Shown here: one piece after another, positions 52,238-62,395 of the stretch
Layout: every line of letters starts with the position of its first letter
How positions within the stretch are numbered: the stretch's first letter is position 1
DNA from: Endozoicomonas sp. GU-1
Lineage (GTDB): Bacteria; Pseudomonadota; Gammaproteobacteria; Pseudomonadales; Endozoicomonadaceae
Reading direction: 5' to 3'
Assembly (NCBI RefSeq): GCF_027366395.1
Contig: NZ_CP114771.1
Coordinates: 2,294,001 to 2,358,000 of the forward strand
DNA length: 64,000 nucleotides
Notes under the pieces: model-generated
Databases searched by the model: none
Seen by the model: only the letters and a program-made list of their open reading frames with translations
What the model was told of the DNA's origin: nothing
Translations under genes and position numbers: made by a program

Positions 52238-52831
52238 GTGTCTGTTAGTTTTGTTGCAGAGTCTCGCTTACCCACGCCCTATGGCGAATTCATCATGTAT
52301 GGCTTCGAAGACAGTGGTACGGGCAAGGAGCATCTGGCATTAACCATGGGGTATGTCAGTCAGGGGGGACCGGTACTTGCCAGGGTTCATTCCGAATGTC
52401 TGACGGGTGATGCACTGTTCAGCATGCGCTGCGATTGCGGCCCGCAGCTTCAGGCAGCTCTGGAGCGCATTGCTGAAGAAGGCCGGGGAGTATTGCTTTA
52501 TCTCCGCCAGGAAGGCCGAGGCATTGGCCTGCTGAACAAGGTTCGCGCCTATCACCTTCAGGACAGCGGCATGGATACGGTTCAGGCAAATGAAGAACTG
52601 GGTTTTGAGCCGGATATGCGCAAGTATGATATGTGCAAAACCATGTTGGATCATCTTGGCGTTTCCAGCCTGAAACTGATGACCAACAATCCACGCAAAG
52701 TTGAATCCCTTACCAACCTGGGCATTCAGGTTGCCGAAAGAATCCCGCACCAGACTGGTCAAAACCCTCACAACGAGCGTTATCTGGCCACCAAAGTGTG
52801 GAAGCTGGGGCACATGTACAACATGGCCTGA
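52238..52831 (+). CDS. ribA: GTP cyclohydrolase II
   Basis: Opens GTP to start riboflavin synthesis. 197 residues, like E. coli RibA (196). Zinc ligands in [21 protein letters not shown] are intact. [11 protein letters not shown] and the C-terminal [10 protein letters not shown] are present. GTG start with AAGGAG six bases upstream. It supplies the activity missing from the RibA-like half of the ribBA product. Confidence 0.96.
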   Translation: MSVSFVAESRLPTPYGEFIMYGFEDSGTGKEHLALTMGYVSQGGPVLARVHSECLTGDALFSMRCDCGPQLQAALERIAEEGRGVLLYLRQEGRGIGLLNKVRAYHLQDSGMDTVQANEELGFEPDMRKYDMCKTMLDHLGVSSLKLMTNNPRKVESLTNLGIQVAERIPHQTGQNPHNERYLATKVWKLGHMYNMA

Positions 52832-52849
52832 ACAAATCCAATAACATCA

Positions 52850-52879
52850 AAAAGGGAGCCAGTTAGCTCCCTTTTTTTC
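52850..52879. terminator. Bidirectional rho-independent terminator between ribA and dxs
   Basis: AAAAAGGGAGC, a short loop and GCTCCCTTTTTTT lie between the convergent ends. The U-run for ribA is strong and the A-run gives a terminator for dxs in the other direction. Confidence 0.85.
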
Positions 52880-52924
52880 ATCTCAACGTTGTCGTGTGAA
52901 AGACAGTTGTCCAGGGCAAACTCC

Positions 52925-54850
52925 TTAAGCGGGAGTAGCAGCTTTGCCAAGATGAAATGACTTCCGCTCTATCCGCTCCATCCGGTCACGAACCGAACGA
53001 ATAATACCCTCCTGATCCAGCCCGCACTGAGCCAACTGCTCCTGATGGCTCGCCGCTTCAATGTAAGTATCGGGAATACCAAGGTTCAGCACCGGCACAG
53101 TAATTTCCTGCTTCTGCAGATATTCCATCACGCCTGAGCCTGCACCACCGGCAATACACCCTTCTTCCAGAGTCACCAACAACTCATGGTTAGCAACAAG
53201 CTCTTTGACCAGCGCTTCATCCAGAGGTTTAACAAACCTCATATTGGCAACTGTTGCATCCAGCGACTCAGCAGCTGCCAGGGCATTCCCCAGTAAGGTG
53301 CCAAACACCAGCAGCGCTACCCGGCTTCCTTTACGACGAATTTCCCCCTTACCAACAGGCAAAGGGGCAAGATCAAGGCAAATCTCAGCACCTGGTCCTG
53401 TTCCCCGGGGATAACGAACCGATGCCGGGCCTTTATAAAGAAAACCTGTAGACAACAGCTGTCTGGTTTCATTTTCATCACCCGGCGTCATCACCAGCAT
53501 ATCGGGGATACAACGCAGATAGGCGATGTCGTAGCAGCCACCGTGGGTTGGGCCATCTTCCCCCACCATACCGGCACGATCGATGGCAAACAGCACATCC
53601 AGATTCTGCACTGCGACATCATGAATCAGCTGATCATAAGCACGCTGCAGGAATGTCGAGTAGATCGCAACAACGGGCTTGAGGCCTTCACAGGCCATGC
53701 CTGCCGCCAGGGTGACACAGTGCTGTTCAGCAATCGCCGCATCGAAGTAACGCTCCGGAAAGTGATCCGCAAAACGAATCAGGTCAGAGCCTTCTTTCAT
53801 TGCCGGCGTAATACCCATCAACCGCTCATCCGCTGCGGCCATATCATACAACCACTGTCCAAAAACATTGGCGTATTTGGGCTTTCTGGGGGCAACCGTC
53901 TTCGGATTCTCTGTTGCCTGTGGCTCCAGCTTGGTAATAGCATGGTAACCAATCGGATCCTGCTCGGCCGGATTAAACCCTTTCCCCTTCTGAGTCACCA
54001 CATGCAAAAACTGAGGGCCTTCCAGGTCTCTCATATTTCTCAGGGTATGAACCAGCATGGGCAGGTCATGACCATCAATAGGGCCGATATAGTTGAACCC
54101 CATCTCTTCAAACAACGTTCCCGGAACCACCATTCCCTTGACGTGTTCTTCGGTTCGTCTTGCCAGCTCCCAGGCACGGGGAATAACATTCAGAACCTTT
54201 TTACTGCCTTCACGAATATGGTGGTAAGTCCGGCTGGCAAGTATTTTGGCCAGATAGTTGGAGAGCCCGCCAACACTTCTGGAAATGGACATATCGTTAT
54301 CATTAAGAATCACCAGCATATTGGCCTTTACATCCGCTGCGTGATTCATGGCTTCATAGGCCATACCCGCCGTCATGGAGCCATCGCCAATCACTGCAAC
54401 AGCACGCCTCTTTTCACCTTTAGCCCGGGCTGCAATGGCCATGCCAAGCGCCGCACTGATAGACGTACTGGAATGCCCGACACCAAACGTATCGAACTCA
54501 CTTTCATCTCTTTTCGGGAAAGCGGCGAGGCCATCCTTTTGTCTCAGGGATGACATTCTGTCCCTGCGCCCCGTCAGAATTTTATGCGGATATGCCTGGT
54601 GACCCACATCCCAGACCAAACGGTCTTCCGGAGTGTTAAACATATAGTGCAGCGCAATGGTCAGCTCCACTACACCAAGCCCGGCACCAAAATGCCCCCC
54701 TGTCCGCCCAACGGAATACAATAAAAACTCCCGCAGCTCCCGGGCCAGTTGTGGCAGACGGGATTCTTCAAGTGCGCGGAGTTGTTCCGGATTATTTACC
54801 TGGTCCAGCAAAGGAGTATCAGGCAGTGTCTTGGGTATCTCGTGAAACAT
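52925..54850 (-). CDS. dxs: 1-deoxy-D-xylulose-5-phosphate synthase
   Basis: Thiamine-diphosphate enzyme making DXP from pyruvate and glyceraldehyde phosphate, the first step of the MEP isoprenoid route. 641 residues. Visible: [35 protein letters not shown], the cofactor loop [13 protein letters not shown] and [15 protein letters not shown]. Start at 54850 ([15 protein letters not shown]), because the frame upstream runs into ispA and has no family similarity. Lies 145 bases after ispA, both in isoprenoid synthesis. Confidence 0.96.
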   Translation of the reverse strand: MFHEIPKTLPDTPLLDQVNNPEQLRALEESRLPQLARELREFLLYSVGRTGGHFGAGLGVVELTIALHYMFNTPEDRLVWDVGHQAYPHKILTGRRDRMSSLRQKDGLAAFPKRDESEFDTFGVGHSSTSISAALGMAIAARAKGEKRRAVAVIGDGSMTAGMAYEAMNHAADVKANMLVILNDNDMSISRSVGGLSNYLAKILASRTYHHIREGSKKVLNVIPRAWELARRTEEHVKGMVVPGTLFEEMGFNYIGPIDGHDLPMLVHTLRNMRDLEGPQFLHVVTQKGKGFNPAEQDPIGYHAITKLEPQATENPKTVAPRKPKYANVFGQWLYDMAAADERLMGITPAMKEGSDLIRFADHFPERYFDAAIAEQHCVTLAAGMACEGLKPVVAIYSTFLQRAYDQLIHDVAVQNLDVLFAIDRAGMVGEDGPTHGGCYDIAYLRCIPDMLVMTPGDENETRQLLSTGFLYKGPASVRYPRGTGPGAEICLDLAPLPVGKGEIRRKGSRVALLVFGTLLGNALAAAESLDATVANMRFVKPLDEALVKELVANHELLVTLEEGCIAGGAGSGVMEYLQKQEITVPVLNLGIPDTYIEAASHQEQLAQCGLDQEGIIRSVRDRMERIERKSFHLGKAATPA

Positions 54851-54995
54851 GTGCTCGTAATAACGTCTGGGATGATCCGCTGGCTGGCATTGTACACCCA
54901 ACCTGACTGGAATAGCATCGCACAATCTTATTGTGCAGCCTAGCCTGTAGAATTGACAAATCAGATAGGTTGGATTCCTGAAGCCACCTACAACA

Positions 54996-55913
54996 CTAAT
55001 AGCTTCTTCGAATGATGTAATCGGCGATCTGGCGAAGAAAATCAGCACGATGGTCGAATCCGGAAAGGGCGCTGATGGCAGTATGGTGAAGCTCTCTGGC
55101 ATAAGCTTTCGCTGCCTCCAGCCCCATCAGGGAAACATAAGTTGGTTTGTCCAGAGCCATATCTGCTCCCTGAAGCTTGCCCAGCGTCTCCGTATCTGCA
55201 ATAACGTCCAGAATATCGTCCCGAACCTGGAAGGCAAGACCGATGGCTCTTGCATAATGATCCAGTGACTGCAACTCCTCGCCCTGCAACGGCCTGGCAC
55301 ACAATGCTCCCATACGGACACTGGCCCGAATCAGAGCACCGGTTTTATGGGTATGCATCAACTCAAGCTGCTGCTGGTTCAGCTCCGTCCCGGCGGCACA
55401 CTGGTCCATCGCCTGACCACCCGCCATGCCAGCCAGTCCTGACGCCTGGCTGAGGATCGTCACCAGCTGCAATCGAACACTGTCAGTCAGGGTTGAATCA
55501 GGACATAAACGGGCATTGCCCAACACCTCAAAGGCCTGACTCTGCAGCGTATCGCCCACCAGAATCGCAGTTGCCTCATCGTATGCCTTGTGACAGGTTG
55601 GCTTGCCCCTGCGCAGATCATCATCATCCATTGCCGGCAAATCATCATGAACCAGTGAGTAGGCATGGATTAATTCCACAGCGCAGGCAGCAGGGTTGGC
55701 CTGCTTAACATCCCCACCCAAAGCCTGACAGGCAGCATAGACCAGCGTTGGACGCACTCTTTTGCCACCATTAAAAACACTGTATCGCATCGCTTCCAGC
55801 AGCAGGGGGCTGACCTTACTGTCATCAGGCAGGACTTCAGTGAGTGCTTGATCCACCTGTAAACGACACTGCTCGATAAATTTGGAAAGCGGCACAGGGC
55901 TTGCCATCTTCAC
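54996..55913 (-). CDS. ispA: Farnesyl diphosphate synthase
   Basis: Prenyl transferase condensing isopentenyl diphosphate to C15. 305 residues. Both Asp-rich motifs are visible: [17 protein letters not shown] and [10 protein letters not shown], with GGKRVRP near the N-terminus. The GTG start overlaps the xseB stop (GTGA), giving translational coupling; an ATG two codons in is possible. Operon xseB-ispA-dxs. Confidence 0.96.
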   Translation of the reverse strand: MKMASPVPLSKFIEQCRLQVDQALTEVLPDDSKVSPLLLEAMRYSVFNGGKRVRPTLVYAACQALGGDVKQANPAACAVELIHAYSLVHDDLPAMDDDDLRRGKPTCHKAYDEATAILVGDTLQSQAFEVLGNARLCPDSTLTDSVRLQLVTILSQASGLAGMAGGQAMDQCAAGTELNQQQLELMHTHKTGALIRASVRMGALCARPLQGEELQSLDHYARAIGLAFQVRDDILDVIADTETLGKLQGADMALDKPTYVSLMGLEAAKAYARELHHTAISALSGFDHRADFLRQIADYIIRRSY

Positions 55914-56182
55914 AGCCCTCTATCTGCTGAAGGCTCTGCACCGTCAGCAGCAAATGGCTCTGTGGTCAGTTCACCATTTTGCACAAGCAGCTGTTGAACT
56001 TTTTGCTCAGCATCGGTCAATGCTTTCTGGCAGCCACGGGTCAGTTTAATGCCCTGTTCAAAGGCTTTCAGAGATTCCTCCAGGCTCAAGTCGCCGGACT
56101 CCATTTTCTGGACCAATGTCTCCAGCTCCGCCAAAGACTGCTCAAAGGCAAAGCTCTCAGTATCCACCGTATTTTTTGACAT
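55910..56182 (-). CDS. xseB: Exodeoxyribonuclease VII small subunit
   Basis: Small subunit of ExoVII. 90 residues from the ATG at 56182, which has CAGG upstream. Family marks: [20 protein letters not shown] and [15 protein letters not shown]. Followed by ispA in the classical order. Its start codon shares the four bases CATG with the start of the divergent gene at 56181. Confidence 0.93.
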   Translation of the reverse strand: MSKNTVDTESFAFEQSLAELETLVQKMESGDLSLEESLKAFEQGIKLTRGCQKALTDAEQKVQQLLVQNGELTTEPFAADGAEPSADRGL

Positions 56183-56927
56183 GAATGAGCCTGTTGAAGA
56201 AAACATTCATGGCACGTTATCAACGTTCCATGACGAGAATAGTTGGCGAAAACGATTTTCGCACTGGTTTGACCAACCGCTTTCGACCATCCGCAATGAT
56301 CAAACCATTATCCCGTTGGCCGATATTGAAAGCAATGCCCCGACAAGATCATGGACTTTAATGATGGAAGAACAAAAACGGCAGGCAGTTTATCACAACT
56401 CAAGGCTGGGCCAGATCCTGATAAAAAAAGGATATATCTCTCCAGAGCAGCTTGATACCGCCATTCATCAGTCAGCAAGCCATGAGCAGCTGCTTGGAGA
56501 GTACCTGATAGAACAGCGCATGCTGTCACGATGGCAACTGCGCAGGGCACTTTCCAGCCAGAGCCAGCTGCGTTTATCCGCCTCCCTGTCAATGGCTCTG
56601 CTCACTCCGGTTTATCCACTGCTTGCGAAAGAACATGCTGAGCCGGTTGATAGCAGGCTGGAAACACTGCTCAAGCCTCTCCTGATAGCAGGCTCCGCTG
56701 ACACTCTTGAATTCAACCCTGATTTGTCAACGATTGAATTCAGGCACAATGGCCTGATTCGATTGCGTATCCCAAGCACGCTTGGTGAGCTGAACTTTGA
56801 CGGCCTGCGATTGATAACCGATGGCAGCAAAAACCACCTGGCGTTGTCCCTTGCAGATCTTGAGCTTACTGATGCCAGGTTATTTATCCGAACCATCCAC
56901 AACCGGCTTGATCCAGCCCTGCCTTGA
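56181..56927 (+). CDS. MshEN/GspE N-terminal-domain-like protein
   Basis: 248 residues from the ATG at 56181. About residues 70-125 carry two tandem motifs of the T2SSE-N/MshEN type: [20 protein letters not shown] and [20 protein letters not shown]. In other proteins this domain binds cyclic di-GMP or nucleotides. The rest is unassigned, with no ATPase domain. The start is doubtful: no ribosome site, and the codon overlaps that of xseB head-to-head; a later ATG (MMEEQKRQ) is possible. Confidence 0.55.
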   Translation: MNEPVEENIHGTLSTFHDENSWRKRFSHWFDQPLSTIRNDQTIIPLADIESNAPTRSWTLMMEEQKRQAVYHNSRLGQILIKKGYISPEQLDTAIHQSASHEQLLGEYLIEQRMLSRWQLRRALSSQSQLRLSASLSMALLTPVYPLLAKEHAEPVDSRLETLLKPLLIAGSADTLEFNPDLSTIEFRHNGLIRLRIPSTLGELNFDGLRLITDGSKNHLALSLADLELTDARLFIRTIHNRLDPALP

Positions 56928-57072
56928 AATGTTTCAGGGCTGCGCAACTTTTAAAGAGCCCTGATATGTCATCGACCAGCATAATAATTTTTACTCAAAG
57001 CAAGCCGGTCATGAGTGGAACTTTTTTCAGACTCCGGGCTCATAGAAAAAAAGGTGAACAAGGATCTATATT

Positions 57073-58464
57073 ATGTTTCCAGCCCCTGCTGTGTCACCAC
57101 GAGTACGGTCGTATATTCTTGATCCCCAAACCCCTGACTCGTCAATTCCATTTGCGTTTTTTGGTATCAGAACCGTAAAAGAAGTACATTGCCAGTCTAA
57201 TAGCTGTTATCTGGACAAACTTCCTGATGAACTGCTGGTTCTCATTGCCAGTAAATTGTCTTTTTTTGATTTTGTTCATTTCAGTGCGACTCATACTCGT
57301 CATGTGTCGTGTCTTAGATCAGACCATGTCATTAAAAAAATGTTGGTCAGCGATAAAAACATGTCATTGTTGCTTTTTGAAAGAACGGACAACAAAGTGG
57401 AATGTTACCTGAGGGGCCTGCTGTGGAATGACCTTCAGCTCACACCGGATGAAGTGGTTAATGCTTTCCCGGACAGTCCAAAAAGCAAACTGGGGATAGC
57501 GCGCTTCAAAGCGAATTGTTGCATCAGGGGCACGCCGTTGAATGGCCAGAAGGTCTCAACGGAAGCTGTGGTCGAGGCGTTCCCGGATAGCACGGAAGGC
57601 AAAGAGAGGTTAGCGCTCTTCAAAGCGCATTGTTGCCTGAAAAAAATGCCGCTGCATGGCCAGGAGGTCTCAACGGAAGCTGTGGTCGAAGCTTTCCCGA
57701 ATACTCCGAAAGGCAAACTTGAGATGGCGCTCTTCAAAGCTCAATGTTGCCTGAAAGAACTGCTGCTGCATGGCCGGCAGGTTTCACCGGAAGCGGTGAT
57801 CGAGGCTTTCCCGGATAGTCCGGAAGGCAAACTTGAGAAGGCCATCTTCAAGGCACAGTGTTACCTGAGGGAACCGCCGCCTCATGGTTGGCGGCCTTCA
57901 CTGAAAGCGGTGCTTGAGACTTTCCCGGATACTCCGGAAGGCAAACTGGAGTTAGCGTTCTTTAAGCAGGGATGCTGCTTAAGAGGCCTGCCATTGGGTA
58001 ATCGGGTCTTACCACACATGGTGACCTGGGCTTTCCGGAATAGTCCGGCAAGCCAACTGGAGATAGCGCGCTTCATAGGGCAATGTTGCCTGAGGCGTAT
58101 CCCGTTCAGAGGCCAACAGCTCAGAACGGGTGATGTGCTTAGCGCTTTTCCGAATAGCGCGAAAGGCAAACTTGCGATGGCGCACTTCAAAGCAGCATGC
58201 TGCCTGAGGCAACCGCCGTTGACTGGCCAAGAGATCACACCGGATGATGTGGTCAGGGATTATACGGCAGCGAAAGCAATACTGGCGCTGGTGCGTTTCA
58301 AAGCGGAATGCTGCCTGAACGGCCTGCCATTAAATCGCCAGGCGATCTCAGCCGATGAGGTTGGCAGGGACTATGAACGTGGCGGCTGGTTGGCTGAAAG
58401 GGACGATTTTTATATTCGACTGAAGTGGAAGAAAAGTCAGTTGAACAACAATCATCTTGCATAA
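57073..58464 (+). CDS. F-box protein with nine 38-residue repeats
   Basis: 463 residues. Residues 48-88 read as an F-box: LDKLPDELLVLIASKL, then FFDFVHFSATHTRHV. They are followed from about residue 107 by nine helical repeats with the pattern FPDSPxGKLxxAxFKAxCCLxxxPLxGxxVxxxxVVxx. A closing segment (ERGGWLAERDDFYIRL) also ends the repeat array of the next gene. F-boxes dock onto Skp1 in eukaryotic SCF ubiquitin ligases, with the repeats choosing the target; by analogy this may be a host-directed effector. AAGGA before the ATG. No signal peptide. It overlaps the next gene by eight bases. Confidence 0.7.
   Translation: MFPAPAVSPRVRSYILDPQTPDSSIPFAFFGIRTVKEVHCQSNSCYLDKLPDELLVLIASKLSFFDFVHFSATHTRHVSCLRSDHVIKKMLVSDKNMSLLLFERTDNKVECYLRGLLWNDLQLTPDEVVNAFPDSPKSKLGIARFKANCCIRGTPLNGQKVSTEAVVEAFPDSTEGKERLALFKAHCCLKKMPLHGQEVSTEAVVEAFPNTPKGKLEMALFKAQCCLKELLLHGRQVSPEAVIEAFPDSPEGKLEKAIFKAQCYLREPPPHGWRPSLKAVLETFPDTPEGKLELAFFKQGCCLRGLPLGNRVLPHMVTWAFRNSPASQLEIARFIGQCCLRRIPFRGQQLRTGDVLSAFPNSAKGKLAMAHFKAACCLRQPPLTGQEITPDDVVRDYTAAKAILALVRFKAECCLNGLPLNRQAISADEVGRDYERGGWLAERDDFYIRLKWKKSQLNNNHLA
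57433..58350 (+). repeat. Tandem coding repeats of about 114 bases, array 1
   Basis: Nine head-to-tail units of 108-114 bases within the F-box gene. Neighbouring units share long identical stretches, such as CTCAACGGAAGCTGTGGTCG in units at about 57555 and 57669. This indicates growth by recombination. Confidence 0.8.
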
Positions 58465-61400
58465 TTTTATTAAACGACAGTTTCCAACTTCTGCCGTGTC
58501 TTCTTCACGATCAGCATCGTTCAGTCTTGTTCCTGAAATTTTGAACCTGATAATCATTTGGGGGTCAAACGGCGGTATTTATATTCCATGTGTGCAGGGT
58601 TTTATTCTGAAAGCAATAACATCCGCCTACTCCCACCCAAAGCCTGCTGGCCAGGTTGACCAACAACCTGCTTCAAGCGTGAGTTCTCCGCACTGTGGCA
58701 GTACATTCAGCGGTAAAAGAGTTTCAAACCGTCCGTCGTTTAAAGGTACCGCTCGCCCCATGAATAATGGTAAATGTGTTGAGGATGCCTTTTGGGAAAA
58801 AAAACCATTACATGGACGTCAAGTCACATCAGCTGATGTACTGAGAGCCTATGGGATGGACACATCGTCTCTGCGCAGCGGCTTCTTCCTGCAAAAGCTC
58901 TGCTTACAAAACATTCTTCATAACCATAGAAAAGTGCCCCCGGATCAGGTCATTCAAGAATTCAATCGGAAGCCATATCGAAATAAAAAATACCATTTAG
59001 CAATCCTACGCTTTAAGGAAGAATGCTGCCTGAAGAGTATGCCGCTGCATGGCCAGCAGGTCGCACCGGAGGAAGTGGTTAAGGGCTTTCAGGCCACCGG
59101 GGCAACACTGGAGCTGGCGCGTTTCAAAGCAGAATGTTGCCTTAAGGGCCTGCTGTTGAATGGCAGGCAGGTCACGCCGGACGAAGTAGTCAGGCATTTT
59201 GCCTCGAGCCCGAAAGACAAACTGGGGGTAGCGCGCTTTAAGGAACAATGTTGCCTGAGAGGTCTGCGGTTAAAAGGCCAGCTGGTCACACCGGGTGCGG
59301 TGGTTAATGATTTCCCGAACAGTCCGGAAGGACAACTGGGGATAGCGCGCTTCAAAGCAGAATGTTGTCTCAGGGGCCTGACGTTGAATGGCCGACTGAT
59401 CACACCAGATGAAGTAATTAAGGCTTACCCGGATAATCAAGAGGGCATACTGGGAATAGCCCGCTTTAACGAACAATGTTGCCTGCGGGGCCTCTCGTTG
59501 AATGACCAGCAGGTTACACCGGATGCGGTGGTTAAGGGGTATCAGGTAGCCAGAGCAACACTTGAGCCAATGCGTTTCAAAGCGGAATGTTGCCTGAGAG
59601 ATTTGCCGTTGAACGGCCAGCTGGTCACACCGGATGTGGTGGTCAGGGGTTTTCAGACCGCCAACGCAACAATCGAGTTGGCGCGCTTTAAGGAACAATG
59701 TTGGCTGAAAGGCCTGACGTTGAATGGCAAGCGGGTCACACCGGAAGCGGTGCTAAAGGCTTTTCCGGACAGTCCGGAAGCCAGACTGGCGATAGCACGC
59801 TTCAAAGCGGAATGTTGCCTGAAAGGCTTCACGTTGCAAGGTCGGCGGGTCACACCGGAGGCGGTGCTAAAGGCTTTTCCGGACAGTCCGGAAGGCCGAC
59901 TGGGGATAGTGCGATTCAAAGCAGAATACTGCCTGAGGGGCCTACCGTTAAACTGTCAGCAGATCACACCGGATAAGGTGGTGGCGGATTATCAGGCAGC
60001 TAAAGCAACACTGGAGCTGGGACACTTTAAAGCGCAATGTTGCCTGAGGGGGCTGCCGTTGAATGGCCAGCTGGTCACATCGGGCGCGGTGGTTAAGGAT
60101 TTCCCGGAAAGCCCAGAGGGCAGAGTGGCGGCAGCACGCTTCAAAGCGGAATGCTGCCTGAAGGGCTTGGCGTTGAATGGCCAGCAAATCATACCGGATA
60201 TGGTGGTCAGGGATTTCCCGGATAATTCAGAAGGCAGACTGGGCAGAGCACACTTCAAATCGGAATGCTGCCTGAAAGGCCTGCTGTTAAATGGCCTGCA
60301 AATCACACCGGATGAGGTAGTTAAGGAGTTCCCGGATAGCCAGCATGGCAAACTGGGTATAGCACGTTTTCAGGAGCAATGCTGCCTGAAAGGCCTGCCA
60401 TTGAATGGTCAACAGGTCACACCGGAGGCGGTGGTCAAGGATTTCCCGGAGAGCCCGAAAGGAAAACTGGGGATAGCACGCTTCAAAGCGGAATGCTGTC
60501 TGAGGGGCCTGGTGCTGAATGGCCAGCAGGTCAAACCGGATGCAGTCATTAAGGGTTATGAACAAGGTGGCTGGCTGCTCGAAAAAGCGATTTTTTACTC
60601 CAAGCTGGCATTGAATGCAACAGAATTGAATGGCAACTATCTGGATAACAAGGACGTATTAGCCGCGTTTAATGAAGCATCCGGGGATCACTCTTCAAGG
60701 AAAGCCAGGTATCTGATGCAAAGGCTGAAACGGTCTCAGTGTTACGATGAAACCAACGACGCGCAGGACTTACTGCAAGAAGCCTGGCAAATCTTAAACC
60801 ATGTGCCGACCAAAGATGATGAGCAACATCAGTTGCAATGTATGTTGCAGTGCATGGCGATGCAGCATGGGCTGCCAATAAATCATCAGAGAGTATCAGC
60901 AGAACAGGTATTGCAGTCCATCAAAAGACTGAGGCGCTCATTTAAGAACTCACGACTGCATTTCTTCTTCCTGGCACAATGCCATATTGCCCGCCAATCT
61001 GTTCATGGACGACAAATCCACAGGTATCAGGTTCTGGAGAGTCTTCAGAGTTTTCCGGAAGGAAGCAAGCTGCGCCGCGCCCTGGGCTGCTGGTTTGAAC
61101 ATCACAGCTGCGAAGCCAACATAATGGATGAGTTACTGTTTCAACCGGAAAGTACCGTTCCCGGTGATGGCAACAGACATTCAGCCAATCGTGCAAATAC
61201 CGATGGGCATGACCATAAAGAACAACTCCCCCCCGGTGTAGAGAGTTCTCGCCGAAGAATAACATCGGCTACGGCATCCGTCGTCAGTTCGGGCAGTGAA
61301 TCCCGGGATAAAACAGACAATACGTCCACCACTCAGACAGCTACCGCCTATGTAGTGCAAACGGTGAAGCAATGGTCAAGCAGGCCGGGTTTGAACAGTC

Positions 61401-62275
61401 CAGTCACGCGGTTAAGTGCATTAACGTTGGAAGCACTGGAGGTTATTCAGGAAATCAATGGTCTTTATAGCAATCCTCAAATTCTGATTACCGGCTCATA
61501 CGCCCGTTTTTTACAGAACCTCTGCTCATCATTCAATGATATTGACATTATCTGCACGGACAAAGAGTCGGCCAGAAGACTCGTTAAAAAGCTGCAGACT
61601 CTTAACAGCGACATGGACTCAGACATCCCCAAAAGCGTCACCATCGGGCTTATCCCGGGCTGTCAGGCGATTAAACTGCCAGGCGCTTACAATATTCAGC
61701 TTAAAGAGGGTGATTTGGGGATGAAAGCAATGGGACTTCAGGTCAATATTGATGCCAGGGCAGCCCGTAGAAATACCGCAGAATTGGCCATCCACGTGCC
61801 TGGCGTTGAAAGGCCGGTAATGTGTTTGTCGTTTGCTGAAGAAATCCGGTTACTGAACGATACCCTGGAATACCTCACTGAAAACCTTGACTCTTTGACC
61901 GGGCAATTGCAAAAAGAAACGGTATTTCGTATACCACGAACCATTCTTTTTAATTCACCTCAAAACGCCGATGAACGTATTTACGGTTTGCTGATGCGCG
62001 CCTTGCTCACCTTGCACAAAGCCAGCCAGTTTATCGCTTTGCAGGTTGACGGCAACCCCGTAAAACCTGACTGTCAGACCGAACAATTTCGCGAACAACA
62101 ACGCCTCCATGCTCTTACCGAGAATCTTAAAATCAAATTGACCAACCATATTTGCCGCAATGATTTTGAACTCAGAGTGAACAACTGGCTATCGACCACT
62201 GCGCATGTTAATGATTTCGAGATCAAGAGAAAGGAATTTATCAAAGCACTGCTTGCGCTGCTGCATCCTGAGTAA
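58457..62275 (+). CDS. Giant repeat protein with C-terminal nucleotidyltransferase-like domain
   Basis: 1272 residues from a TTG at 58457; an ATG at 58760 (1171 residues) is an alternative, and neither has a good ribosome site. Residues of about 100-700 hold 14 well-conserved 37-38-residue repeats (ARFKAECCLKGLxLNGxxVTPxxVVK) plus degenerate ones, ending in the cap EQGGWLLEKAIFY. A helical region and a Ser/Thr/Asp-rich linker (about 895-970) follow. Residues of about 1005-1100 resemble the polymerase-beta nucleotidyltransferase fold: ILITGSYARFL, then FNDIDII with the Asp pair, then LQVNIDA with a possible third Asp. Such domains transfer nucleotides to protein, RNA or small molecules. Same repeat family as the F-box gene upstream. 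Function unknown. Confidence 0.65.
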   Translation: MHNFIKRQFPTSAVSSSRSASFSLVPEILNLIIIWGSNGGIYIPCVQGFILKAITSAYSHPKPAGQVDQQPASSVSSPHCGSTFSGKRVSNRPSFKGTARPMNNGKCVEDAFWEKKPLHGRQVTSADVLRAYGMDTSSLRSGFFLQKLCLQNILHNHRKVPPDQVIQEFNRKPYRNKKYHLAILRFKEECCLKSMPLHGQQVAPEEVVKGFQATGATLELARFKAECCLKGLLLNGRQVTPDEVVRHFASSPKDKLGVARFKEQCCLRGLRLKGQLVTPGAVVNDFPNSPEGQLGIARFKAECCLRGLTLNGRLITPDEVIKAYPDNQEGILGIARFNEQCCLRGLSLNDQQVTPDAVVKGYQVARATLEPMRFKAECCLRDLPLNGQLVTPDVVVRGFQTANATIELARFKEQCWLKGLTLNGKRVTPEAVLKAFPDSPEARLAIARFKAECCLKGFTLQGRRVTPEAVLKAFPDSPEGRLGIVRFKAEYCLRGLPLNCQQITPDKVVADYQAAKATLELGHFKAQCCLRGLPLNGQLVTSGAVVKDFPESPEGRVAAARFKAECCLKGLALNGQQIIPDMVVRDFPDNSEGRLGRAHFKSECCLKGLLLNGLQITPDEVVKEFPDSQHGKLGIARFQEQCCLKGLPLNGQQVTPEAVVKDFPESPKGKLGIARFKAECCLRGLVLNGQQVKPDAVIKGYEQGGWLLEKAIFYSKLALNATELNGNYLDNKDVLAAFNEASGDHSSRKARYLMQRLKRSQCYDETNDAQDLLQEAWQILNHVPTKDDEQHQLQCMLQCMAMQHGLPINHQRVSAEQVLQSIKRLRRSFKNSRLHFFFLAQCHIARQSVHGRQIHRYQVLESLQSFPEGSKLRRALGCWFEHHSCEANIMDELLFQPESTVPGDGNRHSANRANTDGHDHKEQLPPGVESSRRRITSATASVVSSGSESRDKTDNTSTTQTATAYVVQTVKQWSSRPGLNSPVTRLSALTLEALEVIQEINGLYSNPQILITGSYARFLQNLCSSFNDIDIICTDKESARRLVKKLQTLNSDMDSDIPKSVTIGLIPGCQAIKLPGAYNIQLKEGDLGMKAMGLQVNIDARAARRNTAELAIHVPGVERPVMCLSFAEEIRLLNDTLEYLTENLDSLTGQLQKETVFRIPRTILFNSPQNADERIYGLLMRALLTLHKASQFIALQVDGNPVKPDCQTEQFREQQRLHALTENLKIKLTNHICRNDFELRVNNWLSTTAHVNDFEIKRKEFIKALLALLHPE
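59008..60570 (+). repeat. Tandem coding repeats of about 114 bases, array 2
   Basis: Fourteen units of 111-114 bases in the 1272-residue gene. Some neighbours are nearly identical over long stretches, for instance AAGGCTTTTCCGGACAGTCC at about 59756 and 59870. Recent duplication is likely, and assembly collapse is possible. Confidence 0.85.
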
Positions 62276-62342
62276 GGAACGCCATCTCTTTGTCGGCTCA
62301 CGGTTTTGAGCCGCACTGCGTAATTATCGTCAACAACTGTCG

Positions 62343-62372
62343 ATAAAAAAAGGCCACTGAAAAAGTGGCCTT
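62343..62372 (-). terminator. Rho-independent terminator of the symporter gene
   Basis: On the minus strand AAGGCCACT, loop TTTTC, AGTGGCCTT and a T run (TTTTTT) follow the symporter stop. It also lies between two convergent genes. Confidence 0.85.
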
Positions 62373-62395
62373 CACTGATTTCATCCAAGTCAGAA

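Noticed and set aside
54851-55102. 84-codon upstream extension of dxs
   Set aside because: It overlaps the ispA 3' end and lacks similarity. DXS proteins begin near the ATG at 54850.
57433-60570. Regular repeats suggesting a CRISPR array
   Set aside because: Units are about 114 bases, in frame, and encode protein repeats; no spacers and no cas genes.
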